Assembly (NCBI GenBank): GCA_963765075.1
Contig: CAVXVA010000008.1
Location: 434,001-498,000 of the forward strand
Direction of reading: 5' to 3'
From: JAENVU01 sp963765075
GTDB taxonomy: Bacteria > Actinomycetota > Acidimicrobiia > IMCC26256 > JAENVU01
Length of the DNA stretch: 64,000 nucleotides
Shown here: positions 24,970-33,771 of the stretch, piece by piece
Numbering within the stretch: the stretch's first letter is position 1
Layout: each line of letters begins with the position of its first letter
The notes under the pieces: model-generated
Told to the model about the DNA's origin: nothing
Seen by the model: only the letters and a program-made list of their open reading frames with translations
The model's database searches: none
Made by a program: the position numbers and the translations under genes

Positions 24970-26394
24970 ATGCTCTCCAAGCGCATCCTCGTGATCGGCG
25001 CCGCGCTCCTCGTCGGAACCGCCGCTCTAGTACCCGTCGGATCGGCCGTCGCGGCACCGCTCGGTCGCCCCGCCGACCCGGTCGTGGTCGCTGGCGCCGA
25101 CCTGCCGCAGCTCGTCAACGGGTCCAAGACCGACATCGTCGGGTTCCGCTGGACCGGCGCGGCCTGGGCGCAACTCCCGATCCAGATCGACGAACGCGCC
25201 GTGGTCAACTTCGGCAAGATCTACAACAACCCGGCCGCGGTGTTCTACAGCAGCCAGCCCGGACTGGTGAACCAACTCGTCTACACGTCGGGCAACACGT
25301 GGACCGGGAACGACCCGAACCTGAAGTTCGACGGTGACGACGAGTTGGCGTTCATGGCCCGCGATGCCGGCGCGCTGGCACCTTCGGGTTCCCAGCCCGT
25401 GGGTACCAAGTTGGGAACCGGCGTGCGCATCCGGATCACCGATCCGCTGGACCCGACGGCCGAGGGCTACGTGTATCTCTACCGGAAGGCGCCGTTGAGC
25501 GGGCTGGTCCAGGGTGCCCGCGTGAAGTACCTGACCTACCGATTCAAGGTCAAGAGCGGTGGCTACAAGACTACGTACAAGCTCACGAACGGTCCGAACC
25601 TCGAGGACTCGCTGGTCACCGCGGGTACCTACAAGCATCACTTCTCCGACCGGTGGGCGAGCGACGGCCTCTACGTCACGGCGCCCGGCGCGACCGGTGT
25701 CGACCTGCTCGATCGCCACAAGGCGCTGTTCAGCCCGGGTTTCTGTGGTCGGAGCGAAGACACCTTCGACATGCCAATCGCCGGAACGGTCGAGGGAGCC
25801 TTCGTCACCAGCAAGGCCGGGCCGGTGCGCGTGATCCGCTCGTACATCGGTGCGAACAGTGGCCCGAACACCCAGCGCACCCACATCTTCTACGACCGGC
25901 GCGAAGACATCATCACCGATCTGCGGGTGCACACGATCCCGTCGATCATGGACTTCATGGACTACTCGCCCGCCGCGTCGGGGATGACCTACCGCAATGA
26001 ACTCAACCCCGGTGGGGTCACGGTCGACGGTTCGCCCGACACCTTGACCGCCGGCGTGTCGTCCTGGGAACAGATCACCGGGGCCCAGGGAACGATCAAC
26101 CAGGTCGCGCAGCTCCAGACGAGTTGGACGCCGGCGAGTATCACGTCGTACTACCTCGACAGCACCTCACCTCCGGTCGCCCAATGCACGGGTGACGCCT
26201 TCGCGTACGGCTCGAGTGGGCTCTACATCAACAGCAACCTGCCGAACACCGACCCGGGCACGGGCGGCACGGACACGTTGCGCGGGGTCCGATCGATGTA
26301 CTTCGAGGGCCCCGGCGGGACCGCGGCCGATGCCATTGCCCGGCGCGACCAGGTCGTCTTCCCGTTGGCCACCAGTGTGGTGACTGCTCCGTAG
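24970..26394 (+). CDS. Secreted protein of unknown family
   Basis: A 474-residue protein with a clear signal peptide (MLSKRILVIGAALLVGTAAL, cleavage probably after the AVAAP region). The mature part is rich in Gly, Thr, Ser and Tyr, with beta-rich stretches and no lipobox. Two cysteines (GFCGRSED and VAQCTGD) could form a disulfide. I do not recognise a catalytic motif or family. The ATG at 24970 has no good ribosome site but a TTGACG hexamer lies 31 bases upstream. Confidence 0.7.
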   Translation: MLSKRILVIGAALLVGTAALVPVGSAVAAPLGRPADPVVVAGADLPQLVNGSKTDIVGFRWTGAAWAQLPIQIDERAVVNFGKIYNNPAAVFYSSQPGLVNQLVYTSGNTWTGNDPNLKFDGDDELAFMARDAGALAPSGSQPVGTKLGTGVRIRITDPLDPTAEGYVYLYRKAPLSGLVQGARVKYLTYRFKVKSGGYKTTYKLTNGPNLEDSLVTAGTYKHHFSDRWASDGLYVTAPGATGVDLLDRHKALFSPGFCGRSEDTFDMPIAGTVEGAFVTSKAGPVRVIRSYIGANSGPNTQRTHIFYDRREDIITDLRVHTIPSIMDFMDYSPAASGMTYRNELNPGGVTVDGSPDTLTAGVSSWEQITGAQGTINQVAQLQTSWTPASITSYYLDSTSPPVAQCTGDAFAYGSSGLYINSNLPNTDPGTGGTDTLRGVRSMYFEGPGGTAADAIARRDQVVFPLATSVVTAP

Positions 26395-26430
26395 GACCCC
26401 GGGAGCACCTCGGTGGTCTCACCCGACGGG

Positions 26431-26436
26431 TAGGGT
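26431..26436 (+). promoter_or_regulatory. -10 box for leaderless radA
   Basis: TAGGGT lies exactly 6 bases before the radA ATG at 26443, with no ribosome site between. Confidence 0.55.
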
Positions 26437-26442
26437 GATTCC

Positions 26443-27813
26443 ATGAGCCGAACAAGTGTTCGTGGAAAGACGGTCTACGGCTGCACCGAGTGCGGTGCCC
26501 AAGCGCCGAAGTGGCTGGGTCGGTGCCAGGAGTGTGGCGCCTGGTCATCGCTGGTCGAGGAGCGGGTCGGCTCGTCGAGCGCGGCCGGCCGATCGCCGGG
26601 GGCCACGGGCACCGCCGAGGCCGTCGTCGCGCTGATGGATGTGGATCCCATCCAGGCGATGGGGCGGCCGACCGGTGTGGCGGAACTCGATCGGGTCCTC
26701 GGTGGGGGGCTGGTCGCCGGTTCGGTGACCCTCCTCGGAGGCGAGCCCGGCATCGGCAAGAGCACGCTGTTGCTCCAGTCGCTCGGCCGGATGGCGGGCG
26801 CGGGTGCGCGTTGTCTGTTGGTGAGTGCGGAGGAGTCCAAGGAGCAGGTTCGGCTCCGCGCCGAGCGGCTCGACGCGCTGCATCCGAATGTGCTGATCGT
26901 GACCGAGACTTCGTTGCCGGCAGTGCTCGATCGCATCGCCGAGGTCAATCCCGACGTCGTGGCCGTCGACTCGATCCAGACGCTGCTCGATCCGGAACTC
27001 AACGGCGTTCCCGGCTCGGTCGGTCAGGTTCGCGAGTGCGCACATCGGCTCGTGCGCGCGGCGAAGGAGCGGTCCATGGCCATGGTGCTCGTCGGTCATG
27101 TCACCAAGGACGGGGCCTTGGCCGGGCCGCGCACGCTCGAGCACATCGTCGATACCGTGCTCGCGTTCGAGGGCGATCGGCATCACTCGTTGCGGATGTT
27201 GCACGCGCTCAAGCATCGCTTCGGTACCACGAACGAGCTGGGTGTGTTCGAGATGACCGAGGCCGGCATGAACGAAGTCGGCGACCCGTCGTCGTTGTTC
27301 CTTGCCGACCGGCGGAGCGGGCTTCCCGGTTCCGTCGTCACCGCCACCATGGAGGGGGTGCGGCCGCTCCTGGTCGAAGTACAGGCGCTCCTGGCGTCGA
27401 CGTCGGCCCCGTCGCCGCGGCGGTCCGCACGCGGTCTGGACAGCGGGCGGCTGGATCTCATCCTGGCGGTGTTGCACGCCCGGATCGGTCGGCCGGTCAA
27501 CTCGTTCGATGTCTACGCGTCGGTCGCGGGTGGGCTCAAAGTGCACGACGCGGGTGCCGACCTTGCGGTGGCGCTCGCCGTCGCGAGTGCACTCACGGGT
27601 GAGGCGCTCCCGGAGGGCATCGTGGCGATCGGGGAGGTCGGCCTCGGTGGCGAACTCCGCCAACCCGCCCAAACCGCCCGCCGCCTCCTCGAAGCGGCGC
27701 GAATGGGGTTCTCCACTGCCATCGTGCCGGCGTCGACCCCGAACGTCGACGGAATCCGCCTTCTCCGCGCCGAGGCCTTGGCCGACGTCATGGACCGGTT
27801 CGACCTCACATGA
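26443..27813 (+). CDS. radA: DNA repair protein RadA
   Basis: A 456-residue RecA-like ATPase that helps process recombination intermediates. It has an N-terminal C4 zinc finger (CTECGAQAPKWLGRCQEC), Walker A GGEPGIGKST, the RadA-specific motif HRFGTTNELGVF and a Lon-protease-like C-terminal domain. The length is standard. It overlaps nothing, but disA follows directly, as in many Gram-positive genomes. Confidence 0.97.
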   Translation: MSRTSVRGKTVYGCTECGAQAPKWLGRCQECGAWSSLVEERVGSSSAAGRSPGATGTAEAVVALMDVDPIQAMGRPTGVAELDRVLGGGLVAGSVTLLGGEPGIGKSTLLLQSLGRMAGAGARCLLVSAEESKEQVRLRAERLDALHPNVLIVTETSLPAVLDRIAEVNPDVVAVDSIQTLLDPELNGVPGSVGQVRECAHRLVRAAKERSMAMVLVGHVTKDGALAGPRTLEHIVDTVLAFEGDRHHSLRMLHALKHRFGTTNELGVFEMTEAGMNEVGDPSSLFLADRRSGLPGSVVTATMEGVRPLLVEVQALLASTSAPSPRRSARGLDSGRLDLILAVLHARIGRPVNSFDVYASVAGGLKVHDAGADLAVALAVASALTGEALPEGIVAIGEVGLGGELRQPAQTARRLLEAARMGFSTAIVPASTPNVDGIRLLRAEALADVMDRFDLT

Positions 27814-27968
27814 CCGCGCTCCAGATTGTGGCGCCAGCCGCCGATATCGGGACCTTGGGCCCGAGAATTGTCGACGGAGCCGCTGGTATCGTGTCGGCCC
27901 CGTCCCGGGATCTGCGGATTCGCCGAGCGTGCCCTCCTGATCCCCGAACCGAACCTGAGGACCACACC

Positions 27969-29042
27969 GTGGCCGTAGCAGCACGATCGGAAGCGATGCT
28001 CTCGGCGCTCCGGTTGGTCGCGCCGGGTCGACCGCTCCGCGAAGGGCTGGACCGCATCCTGCAGGCGAAGATGGGCGCGCTCATCGTGATCGGCGATGGT
28101 CCCGAAGTGCTCTCCTTGTGTTCGGGCGGATTCCTGCTCGACGCCGAGTTCACCCCTCAACGGCTTTCCGAACTGGCGAAGATGGACGGCGCAATGATCC
28201 TGTCGTCCGATTGCACTCGTATCGCACGCGCCAACGTGCACCTCGTGCCCGACCCGGGAATCCCTACGAGCGAGACGGGAACTCGCCACCGGACCGCTGA
28301 GCGCGTCGCCAAGCAGATCGACGCGCCGGTCATCTCGGTCTCCGAGGAACTCTCGTTGGTGGCGGTGCATCGCAAGGGCCAGAAGCGGACGCTGGAACCG
28401 GTCGGTCGCGTCCTCACCCGCGCCGATCAGGCACTGCAAATCCTGGAGCGGTACAAGATGCGGCTCGATGCGGTCGGGGGTGCGCTCTCGGCGTTGGAGA
28501 TCGAGGATCTTGTCACGGTGCGCGATGTCGCCGCGGCGCTCCAGCGGGCCGAGATGGTTCGTCGGATCGCCGAAGAGATCGAGGAATACGTCATCGAGCT
28601 CGGCGCCGATGGCCGACTGATCCTGCTGCAGCTCGAGGAGCTGATGGGCGGCGTCGAAGACGACCGCCGGCTCGTGGCGCGGGACTACTTCGTCGAGAGC
28701 GAGGACGTCGACGTGCACACCGTGCTCGGTGTACTTGCCGAACTCGACACCGACAGCCTGCTCGATGTGCGCGATGTCGCCGACGTGTTACGTCTCCCGC
28801 GGGATGCCGGTCTCGATACCGCGGTGCAGGCTCGCGGGTACCGGCTTCTGAACAAGGTTCCCCGGCTTCCGGAGGCGGTAGTCGATCACGTGGTAGCCCG
28901 GTTCGAGTTGTTGCACAAGGTGTTGCGGGCCAGCGTTCCCGACCTGGTGGAGGTCGAAGGCGTCGGCGAGGCTCGCGCGCGATCGATCAAGGACGGTCTG
29001 GCGCGACTCGCCGAATCGTCGATTCTCGAGCGCTACGTCTGA
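27969..29042 (+). CDS. disA: DNA integrity scanning diadenylate cyclase DisA
   Basis: A 357-residue enzyme that makes c-di-AMP from two ATP and senses branched DNA. The DAC domain carries KMDGAMILSSD and GTRHRTAERVAKQ; a helical linker and a C-terminal HhH domain (LVEVEGVGEARARSIKDGL) follow. The frame is open back to 27810, but the family length and a GAGGA site 8 bases upstream favour the GTG at 27969. A possible -10, TATCGT, lies near 27887. Confidence 0.94.
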   Translation: MAVAARSEAMLSALRLVAPGRPLREGLDRILQAKMGALIVIGDGPEVLSLCSGGFLLDAEFTPQRLSELAKMDGAMILSSDCTRIARANVHLVPDPGIPTSETGTRHRTAERVAKQIDAPVISVSEELSLVAVHRKGQKRTLEPVGRVLTRADQALQILERYKMRLDAVGGALSALEIEDLVTVRDVAAALQRAEMVRRIAEEIEEYVIELGADGRLILLQLEELMGGVEDDRRLVARDYFVESEDVDVHTVLGVLAELDTDSLLDVRDVADVLRLPRDAGLDTAVQARGYRLLNKVPRLPEAVVDHVVARFELLHKVLRASVPDLVEVEGVGEARARSIKDGLARLAESSILERYV

Positions 29043-29135
29043 CCGACTGCGCTCCGAGCCAAGAACTTCAGCCGATCAGACCTTGATGGGCGCGGGGGGT
29101 TTCCTGCCAGGGGTCGATCTCGGACGGCGAGAAAC

Positions 29136-29141
29136 TACGGT
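29136..29141 (+). promoter_or_regulatory. -10 box for leaderless dienelactone hydrolase gene
   Basis: TACGGT lies 6 bases before the ATG at 29148. Confidence 0.5.
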
Positions 29142-29147
29142 GCGGGG

Positions 29148-29888
29148 ATGGCTGCATTGCGAGAAGGTCCTCAGGACGTCGAGACGGAATCGGTCACGCT
29201 CCGCGGGTACGACGGCGACGCGGTTCCGGCATTTCACGCCCGACCCGACGGCATGCCGTCGCGAGGTCTCGTCGTGCACCCCGACATCATGGGCGTGCGG
29301 CCCTTGTTCGAGGACTTGGCGCGCCGGCTCGCGAGCCACGGTCTCGCGGTGCTGTGTCCGGAGCCGTTCGCACGGGCCCAGACCGATGGTCTGGATCTGA
29401 GCGATCTGGACACGCGCATGGCCGCGGTGGCTGCGCTCGATGACGAAACTCAGATCGGTGACCTCGAACTGGCCGCCGACTACCTCGTCGTGCAGGACGA
29501 CGTGAGCGAGGTTGCGGTCCTCGGCTTCTGTATCGGCGGCATGTATGCGCTCAAGGCCGCGACCACCGACCGCTTCGATCAGGCAGTCGCGTTCTACGGG
29601 ATGATCCGCCTGCCCGAAGATTGGCACGGGCCCGGTCAGGCCGAGCCACTCGCCAACATCGAACAAGCGTGTCCGACATTGGCGATCTTCGGCTCAGCCG
29701 ACCCGTTCACGCCGGCCGCCGACATCGACGCCCTGCGCACGGCGTGGGCCGACCGCGATGATTGCGAGATCGTCGTGTATCAGGACGCAGAGCACGGCTT
29801 CGTCCACGATGCCGATCGCCCGGCGCACCGTGGCGACGATGCCGCGGACGCTTGGAATCGCGTCTTGAGTTTCCTCGGCGTCGGCTGA
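29148..29888 (+). CDS. Dienelactone hydrolase family protein
   Basis: A 246-residue alpha/beta hydrolase with the cysteine nucleophile in GFCIGGMY, an acidic residue in FGSADPFTP and His in DAEHGFVHD. These match carboxymethylenebutenolidase-like enzymes that open lactone rings in aromatic catabolism, though many members have unknown substrates. It converges on the Crp-type regulator. Confidence 0.88.
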   Translation: MAALREGPQDVETESVTLRGYDGDAVPAFHARPDGMPSRGLVVHPDIMGVRPLFEDLARRLASHGLAVLCPEPFARAQTDGLDLSDLDTRMAAVAALDDETQIGDLELAADYLVVQDDVSEVAVLGFCIGGMYALKAATTDRFDQAVAFYGMIRLPEDWHGPGQAEPLANIEQACPTLAIFGSADPFTPAADIDALRTAWADRDDCEIVVYQDAEHGFVHDADRPAHRGDDAADAWNRVLSFLGVG

Positions 29889-29923
29889 GCCGCGTGGGCT
29901 GAGCCGCGCCCACTGAGCCGCGC
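29887..29923. repeat. 14-bp triple repeat between convergent genes
   Basis: TGAGCCGCG occurs three times with a 14-base period (29887, 29901, 29915); the first TGA is the hydrolase stop codon. TGGGC and GCCCA around the middle copy could form a small hairpin, perhaps a shared terminator. Confidence 0.7.
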
Positions 29924-29937
29924 CGGAGGCGCCGCGG

Positions 29938-30603
29938 TTACGGGTTGGCCCGAAGTTCGAGTTGCTCGCGGTCGAGAATGCGATAGCGGCTGCGGCCTGT
30001 CGCCGCGACCCAATCGAGCCGGACGAACATCGCAATGGCCTTGTTGACCCGTTCACGCGACGCCCCGACCAGGCCGGCGAGGTCCTCCTGAGTCATCGGC
30101 AACTGGAACTCATCGGCATCGCCGGCCAGCTCCAGGAGGCGCTTCGCGGTGCGGGCGGGGACGTCGAGGAACACCGCGTCGGCCAAGGCCTCGTCGGTCG
30201 CGCGAATCCGTTGGGCGAGCAGGCGGACAATCGCCCAGAGCACCTCGGGTCGCTCGTGGACGGCAGCCCGTACGTCGTCGAAGGACACCTCGATCAGGGT
30301 GGTGTCGGAAAGTGCGCGGGCTTCCGCCGAGCGCGGACCCCCGTCGAACAGGCCCATCTCGCCGAAGAGGCCGCCGTTCTCGAGCACGGCGACCATCGAT
30401 TCGCGGCCGTCGGATGAGCGGGTGGAGATGGCGATCCGGCCGTCGATCACGACGTACAGCTCGGAGGATTCGTCGCCCTGGCCGAAGAGCAGTTCGCCCT
30501 TGACCAACTGGCGGTCCCGGGCCTGGCTCCGGAGCTTCTCGACCATTTCTTCGGGCAATGACGCGAAGAGTTCGGTCGAGCTGAGGAGTCGGCGATCAAC
30601 CAC
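29938..30603 (-). CDS. Crp/Fnr-family transcriptional regulator
   Basis: A 221-residue regulator with an N-terminal cyclic-nucleotide-binding fold (LFGQGDESSELYVVIDGRIAI, then GGLFGEMGLFDGGPRSAEARAL) and a C-terminal winged helix (LAGLVGASRERVNKAIAMF). No Cys cluster is seen, so an Fnr-type iron-sulfur sensor is unlikely; a cAMP-binding Crp/GlxR-like protein is the closest guess. The GTG at 30603 has TAAGGT 6 bases upstream, the leaderless pattern. Confidence 0.92.
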   Translation of the reverse strand: MVDRRLLSSTELFASLPEEMVEKLRSQARDRQLVKGELLFGQGDESSELYVVIDGRIAISTRSSDGRESMVAVLENGGLFGEMGLFDGGPRSAEARALSDTTLIEVSFDDVRAAVHERPEVLWAIVRLLAQRIRATDEALADAVFLDVPARTAKRLLELAGDADEFQLPMTQEDLAGLVGASRERVNKAIAMFVRLDWVAATGRSRYRILDREQLELRANP

Positions 30604-30609
30604 GCCGTC

Positions 30610-30615
30610 ACCTTA
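30610..30615 (-). promoter_or_regulatory. -10 box for leaderless crp-like gene
   Basis: On the minus strand TAAGGT lies 6 bases before the GTG at 30603. Confidence 0.5.
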
Positions 30616-30647
30616 CCCACGGATCCCACAGGGGGTGCTGACTCCGG

Positions 30648-30653
30648 TACAAT
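30648..30653 (+). promoter_or_regulatory. -10 box for carD
   Basis: TACAAT lies 42 bases before the carD ATG; a TAGGAG ribosome site follows at about 30680, so this transcript has a normal leader. Confidence 0.55.
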
Positions 30654-30695
30654 GCCGGACTCTCCCTTTGCCCTGCTGTAGGAGCACTCCGCCCC

Positions 30696-31400
30696 ATGCC
30701 GTTCGACGTCGGTGACAAAGTTGTGTACCCCCACCACGGGGCCGCGACGATCGAGAAGCGCGAAAAGGTCGAGGCTTTCGGCAAGAAGCAGGATTACCTG
30801 ATTCTCCGCCTGGCCTACGGCGACCTGACGCTGAAGGTGCCCGCCGAGGGCGCCGACGAAATCGGCCTCCGAGACGTCATCAACGACGAAGAGGTCGAAG
30901 AAGTCTTTGCCGTGTTGCGCAAGACCGAGGCCCGCATGCCGACCAACTGGTCGCGGCGGTTCAAGAACCACGTCGAGAAGCTGAAGAGCGGTGACATCTA
31001 CCAAGTCGCGGAAGTGGTTCGGAACCTCACGATCCGTGAGAAGGACAAGGGCCTTTCGGCCGGCGAGAAGCGCATGTTGGCACGGGCGCGGCAGATCCTC
31101 GTGTCGGAACTGACCTTCGCCCTGGCGGTTGACGAAGAGGTGGCCGAGGACCGGCTCGACGAGGTGCTCGGAAAGCCGCTCAACGTCGGGCGGCGCAGCT
31201 CGATCGACTTCGACGACGACGGCGCCCTCACCAAGCCGCCGCCGCCGACGGTCCCGTCGAAGCCGCGAAAGGCGCCCGCGAAGCCCGCCGCCAAGAAGGC
31301 CACCAAGGCGACGAAGACGCCGGCCAAAGCCGCGGCCACGCCGGCCAAGGCTCCTGCGAAGAAGCCCGCGAAGGCGACGAAGGCCACAAAGAGCAAGTAA
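30696..31400 (+). CDS. carD: CarD-family RNA polymerase-binding regulator with Lys/Ala-rich tail
   Basis: CarD binds the RNA polymerase beta subunit and stabilises open complexes, notably at rRNA promoters. The first 165 or so residues match the family (MPFDVGDKVVYPHHGAATIE, then the DNA-binding helices). The protein is 234 residues, about 70 longer than the mycobacterial form; the extra part, from about residue 180, is a low-complexity tail of Ala, Lys, Pro and Thr resembling histone H1 tails. It heads the conserved order carD-(PIN)-ispD-ispF-cysS-rlmB. Confidence 0.95.
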   Translation: MPFDVGDKVVYPHHGAATIEKREKVEAFGKKQDYLILRLAYGDLTLKVPAEGADEIGLRDVINDEEVEEVFAVLRKTEARMPTNWSRRFKNHVEKLKSGDIYQVAEVVRNLTIREKDKGLSAGEKRMLARARQILVSELTFALAVDEEVAEDRLDEVLGKPLNVGRRSSIDFDDDGALTKPPPPTVPSKPRKAPAKPAAKKATKATKTPAKAAATPAKAPAKKPAKATKATKSK

Positions 31401-31478
31401 CGCCGATTCTCCGGCCGCTTGCTGACGAGCGGTCAAGACTGGCCCTCCGGGCGCCGATCCTCCCAACCGGAGGAATCA

Positions 31479-32555
31479 GTGTTCGTCGAGATCGTTCGTA
31501 TGTTCACCGTGGTGCTCGTCACCGCGGTCGGATTCATGACCGCCCGAGATTTCGGCGCGCCGCCGAAGCTCTCCGGGCTGTTTGGCATGGTCGGATGCCT
31601 GGCGGGATATCTCATCGGTGGATTCCTCGGTCGGCTCCTCGAGCGCGCCGTCGGCGTCGCCGAGCGCAGGGCCGACCGGGTCCCGATCCCACAACTCATC
31701 GCCGGCATTCTCGGTGGCGCGGCCGGCGGAGTCATTGGCCTGGCGATCGCGATTCCCGTCAGTTTGTACGTCTCACCAGAAGTCGGTCTACCGGCCGCCG
31801 GGCTCGCGATGTGGCTTTGCCTGTACCTCGGGTATCGAGTCGCATCGCGTCGCACCGAGGAACTCTTTGCGGTGGCGGGGCTCTCGACGCGTCCGCTCGT
31901 GCGAGCCCGGGCCTACGACGACGCCGATGGGTTCCTGGTCGACTCGTCCGCGGTGATGGACATGCAGCTCTTGCCGCTGTGTCGCTCGGGTCTGTTCCGA
32001 GACGATCTCCTGGTGCCGCGCTTCATTCTCGACGAACTCCAAGGCATGGCCGACGCCGGGGACGAGCGCGGCCGCCGCGCCCGGCGCGGACTCGAAACCA
32101 TCGAGGTCATCAAGCGCGAAGCACCGAACCGCGTCTACGTGATCGACGACGAACTCCCCGAGATCGCCGAGGTCGACGCCAAGCTCGTCGCGTTGGCGCG
32201 TCGGTTGCAGCTGCGACTGCTGACCAACGACGTCAACCTGGCGCGAGTCGCGGAGGTCCAAGGCGTGCTCACCGTGATTCCGCGTCGGCTCGCGGCCGAC
32301 CTCGTGCCGGGCGTCTTGGCCGGTGAAACGATCCAAGTGGCGCTGACCCGGGTCGGTCGGCATCCCGGTCAAGGTGTGGGCTTTCTCGAGGACGGCTCCA
32401 TGGTGGTCGTCAATGGCGGTGTTGATCTGGTCAATGCCGGACCGATCTCGTTCGTGGTGTCCTCGATCGTTCCGACCAGCGCCGGGCGGATTGTCTTCGC
32501 TCGTTCGGACGACGCCAGGAAACCGGTCGAGGCGCCGGCCGGCCCGACCTCCTGA
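31479..32555 (+). CDS. PIN/TRAM-domain membrane protein
   Basis: A 358-residue protein with four predicted membrane helices in the first 130 residues, a PIN nuclease domain from about residue 150 (LVDSSAVMDMQLL, acidic residues in LLTNDVNLARVAE) and a C-terminal TRAM domain (GQGVGFLEDGSMVVVNGG). It resembles Bacillus YacL. The GTG at 31479 has CCGGAGGA 5 bases upstream. Its place between carD and ispD is widely kept in Gram-positive bacteria. An RNase role is inferred. Confidence 0.9.
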   Translation: MFVEIVRMFTVVLVTAVGFMTARDFGAPPKLSGLFGMVGCLAGYLIGGFLGRLLERAVGVAERRADRVPIPQLIAGILGGAAGGVIGLAIAIPVSLYVSPEVGLPAAGLAMWLCLYLGYRVASRRTEELFAVAGLSTRPLVRARAYDDADGFLVDSSAVMDMQLLPLCRSGLFRDDLLVPRFILDELQGMADAGDERGRRARRGLETIEVIKREAPNRVYVIDDELPEIAEVDAKLVALARRLQLRLLTNDVNLARVAEVQGVLTVIPRRLAADLVPGVLAGETIQVALTRVGRHPGQGVGFLEDGSMVVVNGGVDLVNAGPISFVVSSIVPTSAGRIVFARSDDARKPVEAPAGPTS

Positions 32556-32612
32556 GTGGATAGGTGACCGTTGGTCGACCGGTGGATCGCCCGCGTGGGG
32601 CATCATGCTCCG

Positions 32613-33254
32613 GTGTCGGTCTGGACGATTGTGGTGGCTGCGGGTTCCGGTGAACGGTTCGGCGGCCCGAAACAGCTGGTGGCCTTGGGCGGTCGGCGAG
32701 TGCTCGACTACGCAGTCGCGGCGGCCACCGCGACGAGCGACGGGGTTGTGGTGGTCGTCCCACGCGGCGCCGATTGGGATCTCGGGTCGACCACCACGGT
32801 GGCGGGTGGGCTCACCCGGTCGGCGTCGGTGCGCTGCGGGCTGGCCGCGGTGCCGGCCGACGCCGACATCATCGTGGTGCACGATGCCGCCCGACCCTTG
32901 GCCGACACTGACCTGTTCGGTGCGGTGATCGACGCGGTGCGGACGGGTGCCGACGCCGCGGTTCCGGGCTGCGCGATTGCCGACACCATCAAGCGCGTCG
33001 ACGGCGATGTCGTCGTCGCGACGGAGTCGCGCGAGAACCTGGTCACGGTGCAGACGCCGCAAGCGTTCCGGGCCGAGGTGCTGCGGGCGGCGCACGCCAG
33101 CCAGCCGGAGGGGACCGACGATGCCGCGGTCGTGGAGGCGGTGGGTGGCCGCGTCGTCGTCGTGAGCGGGCCGCGCGACAACCTCAAGATCACCGAACCG
33201 GAGGACCTCCGTCGGGCCGAGGCACTCATTCGAGACCGGGAGACGAGCGCATGA
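32613..33254 (+). CDS. ispD: 2-C-methyl-D-erythritol 4-phosphate cytidylyltransferase
   Basis: A 213-residue enzyme of the MEP isoprenoid pathway that couples CTP to methylerythritol phosphate. The nucleotide-binding start VWTIVVAAGSGERFGGPKQ, VVHDAARPL and VQTPQAFR are diagnostic. The GTG at 32613 is chosen because the conserved strand begins immediately after it. The stop overlaps ispF by 4 bases. Confidence 0.95.
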   Translation: MSVWTIVVAAGSGERFGGPKQLVALGGRRVLDYAVAAATATSDGVVVVVPRGADWDLGSTTTVAGGLTRSASVRCGLAAVPADADIIVVHDAARPLADTDLFGAVIDAVRTGADAAVPGCAIADTIKRVDGDVVVATESRENLVTVQTPQAFRAEVLRAAHASQPEGTDDAAVVEAVGGRVVVVSGPRDNLKITEPEDLRRAEALIRDRETSA

Positions 33255-33745
33255 TTCGAGTCGGACTCGGGTACGACGTCCATCCCTTCGGCGAGGAGGG
33301 CGCGTTGGTCATCGGCGGGGTCGACATCCCCGACGCCCGTCGGCTCGTCGGGCATTCCGACGCGGACGTGGTCGCCCACGCGGTGGCCGACGCACTGCTC
33401 GGGCCGACGGGGATGCCGGATCTCGGCGAGTTGTTCCCGGCGTCGGATCCGGCCTACGCAGGCGTGTCGTCGATTGGACTGCTGGCCGATGTCGCCGCTC
33501 GAGTGGCGGCGGCAGGTTGGTGGATCGGCAACGTCGACGTGGCGATCGCCGCGGAGCAGCCGCGCCTCGGCCCGCACGTCGCGAAGATGGTGAAGAACGT
33601 GACCGACGCCCTGCGGCCCGCGCGTGAACCGATGGGGCCCGGGATCCACGTGGCGATCCGACCCAAGCGGGGGGAGGGCGTCGGATTCGTCGGCCGGAGC
33701 GAAGGCATCGCCTGCTGGGCGGTGGCCCTTCTGGAGAAGGGATAG
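33251..33745 (+). CDS. ispF: 2-C-methyl-D-erythritol 2,4-cyclodiphosphate synthase
   Basis: A 164-residue trimeric enzyme that cyclises CDP-methylerythritol phosphate. The zinc-binding motif YDVHPF, then GHSDADVVAHAVADALLG and DLGELFP, match IspF. It overlaps ispD as ATGA, so both steps are made together. The product feeds isoprenoids such as menaquinone and polyprenyl carriers. Confidence 0.96.
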   Translation: MIRVGLGYDVHPFGEEGALVIGGVDIPDARRLVGHSDADVVAHAVADALLGPTGMPDLGELFPASDPAYAGVSSIGLLADVAARVAAAGWWIGNVDVAIAAEQPRLGPHVAKMVKNVTDALRPAREPMGPGIHVAIRPKRGEGVGFVGRSEGIACWAVALLEKG

Positions 33746-33759
33746 CGGGCTCCCCCTAT

Positions 33760-33765
33760 TACCCT
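33760..33765 (+). promoter_or_regulatory. -10 box for leaderless cysS
   Basis: TACCCT lies 6 bases before the cysS ATG at 33772. Confidence 0.5.
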
Positions 33766-33771
33766 GGGGCG

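Noticed and set aside
27810..27968. Upstream extension of disA by 53 codons
   Set aside because: DisA proteins are about 350-360 residues, the extension is Pro/Arg-rich without conservation I recognise, and a ribosome site precedes GTG 27969.
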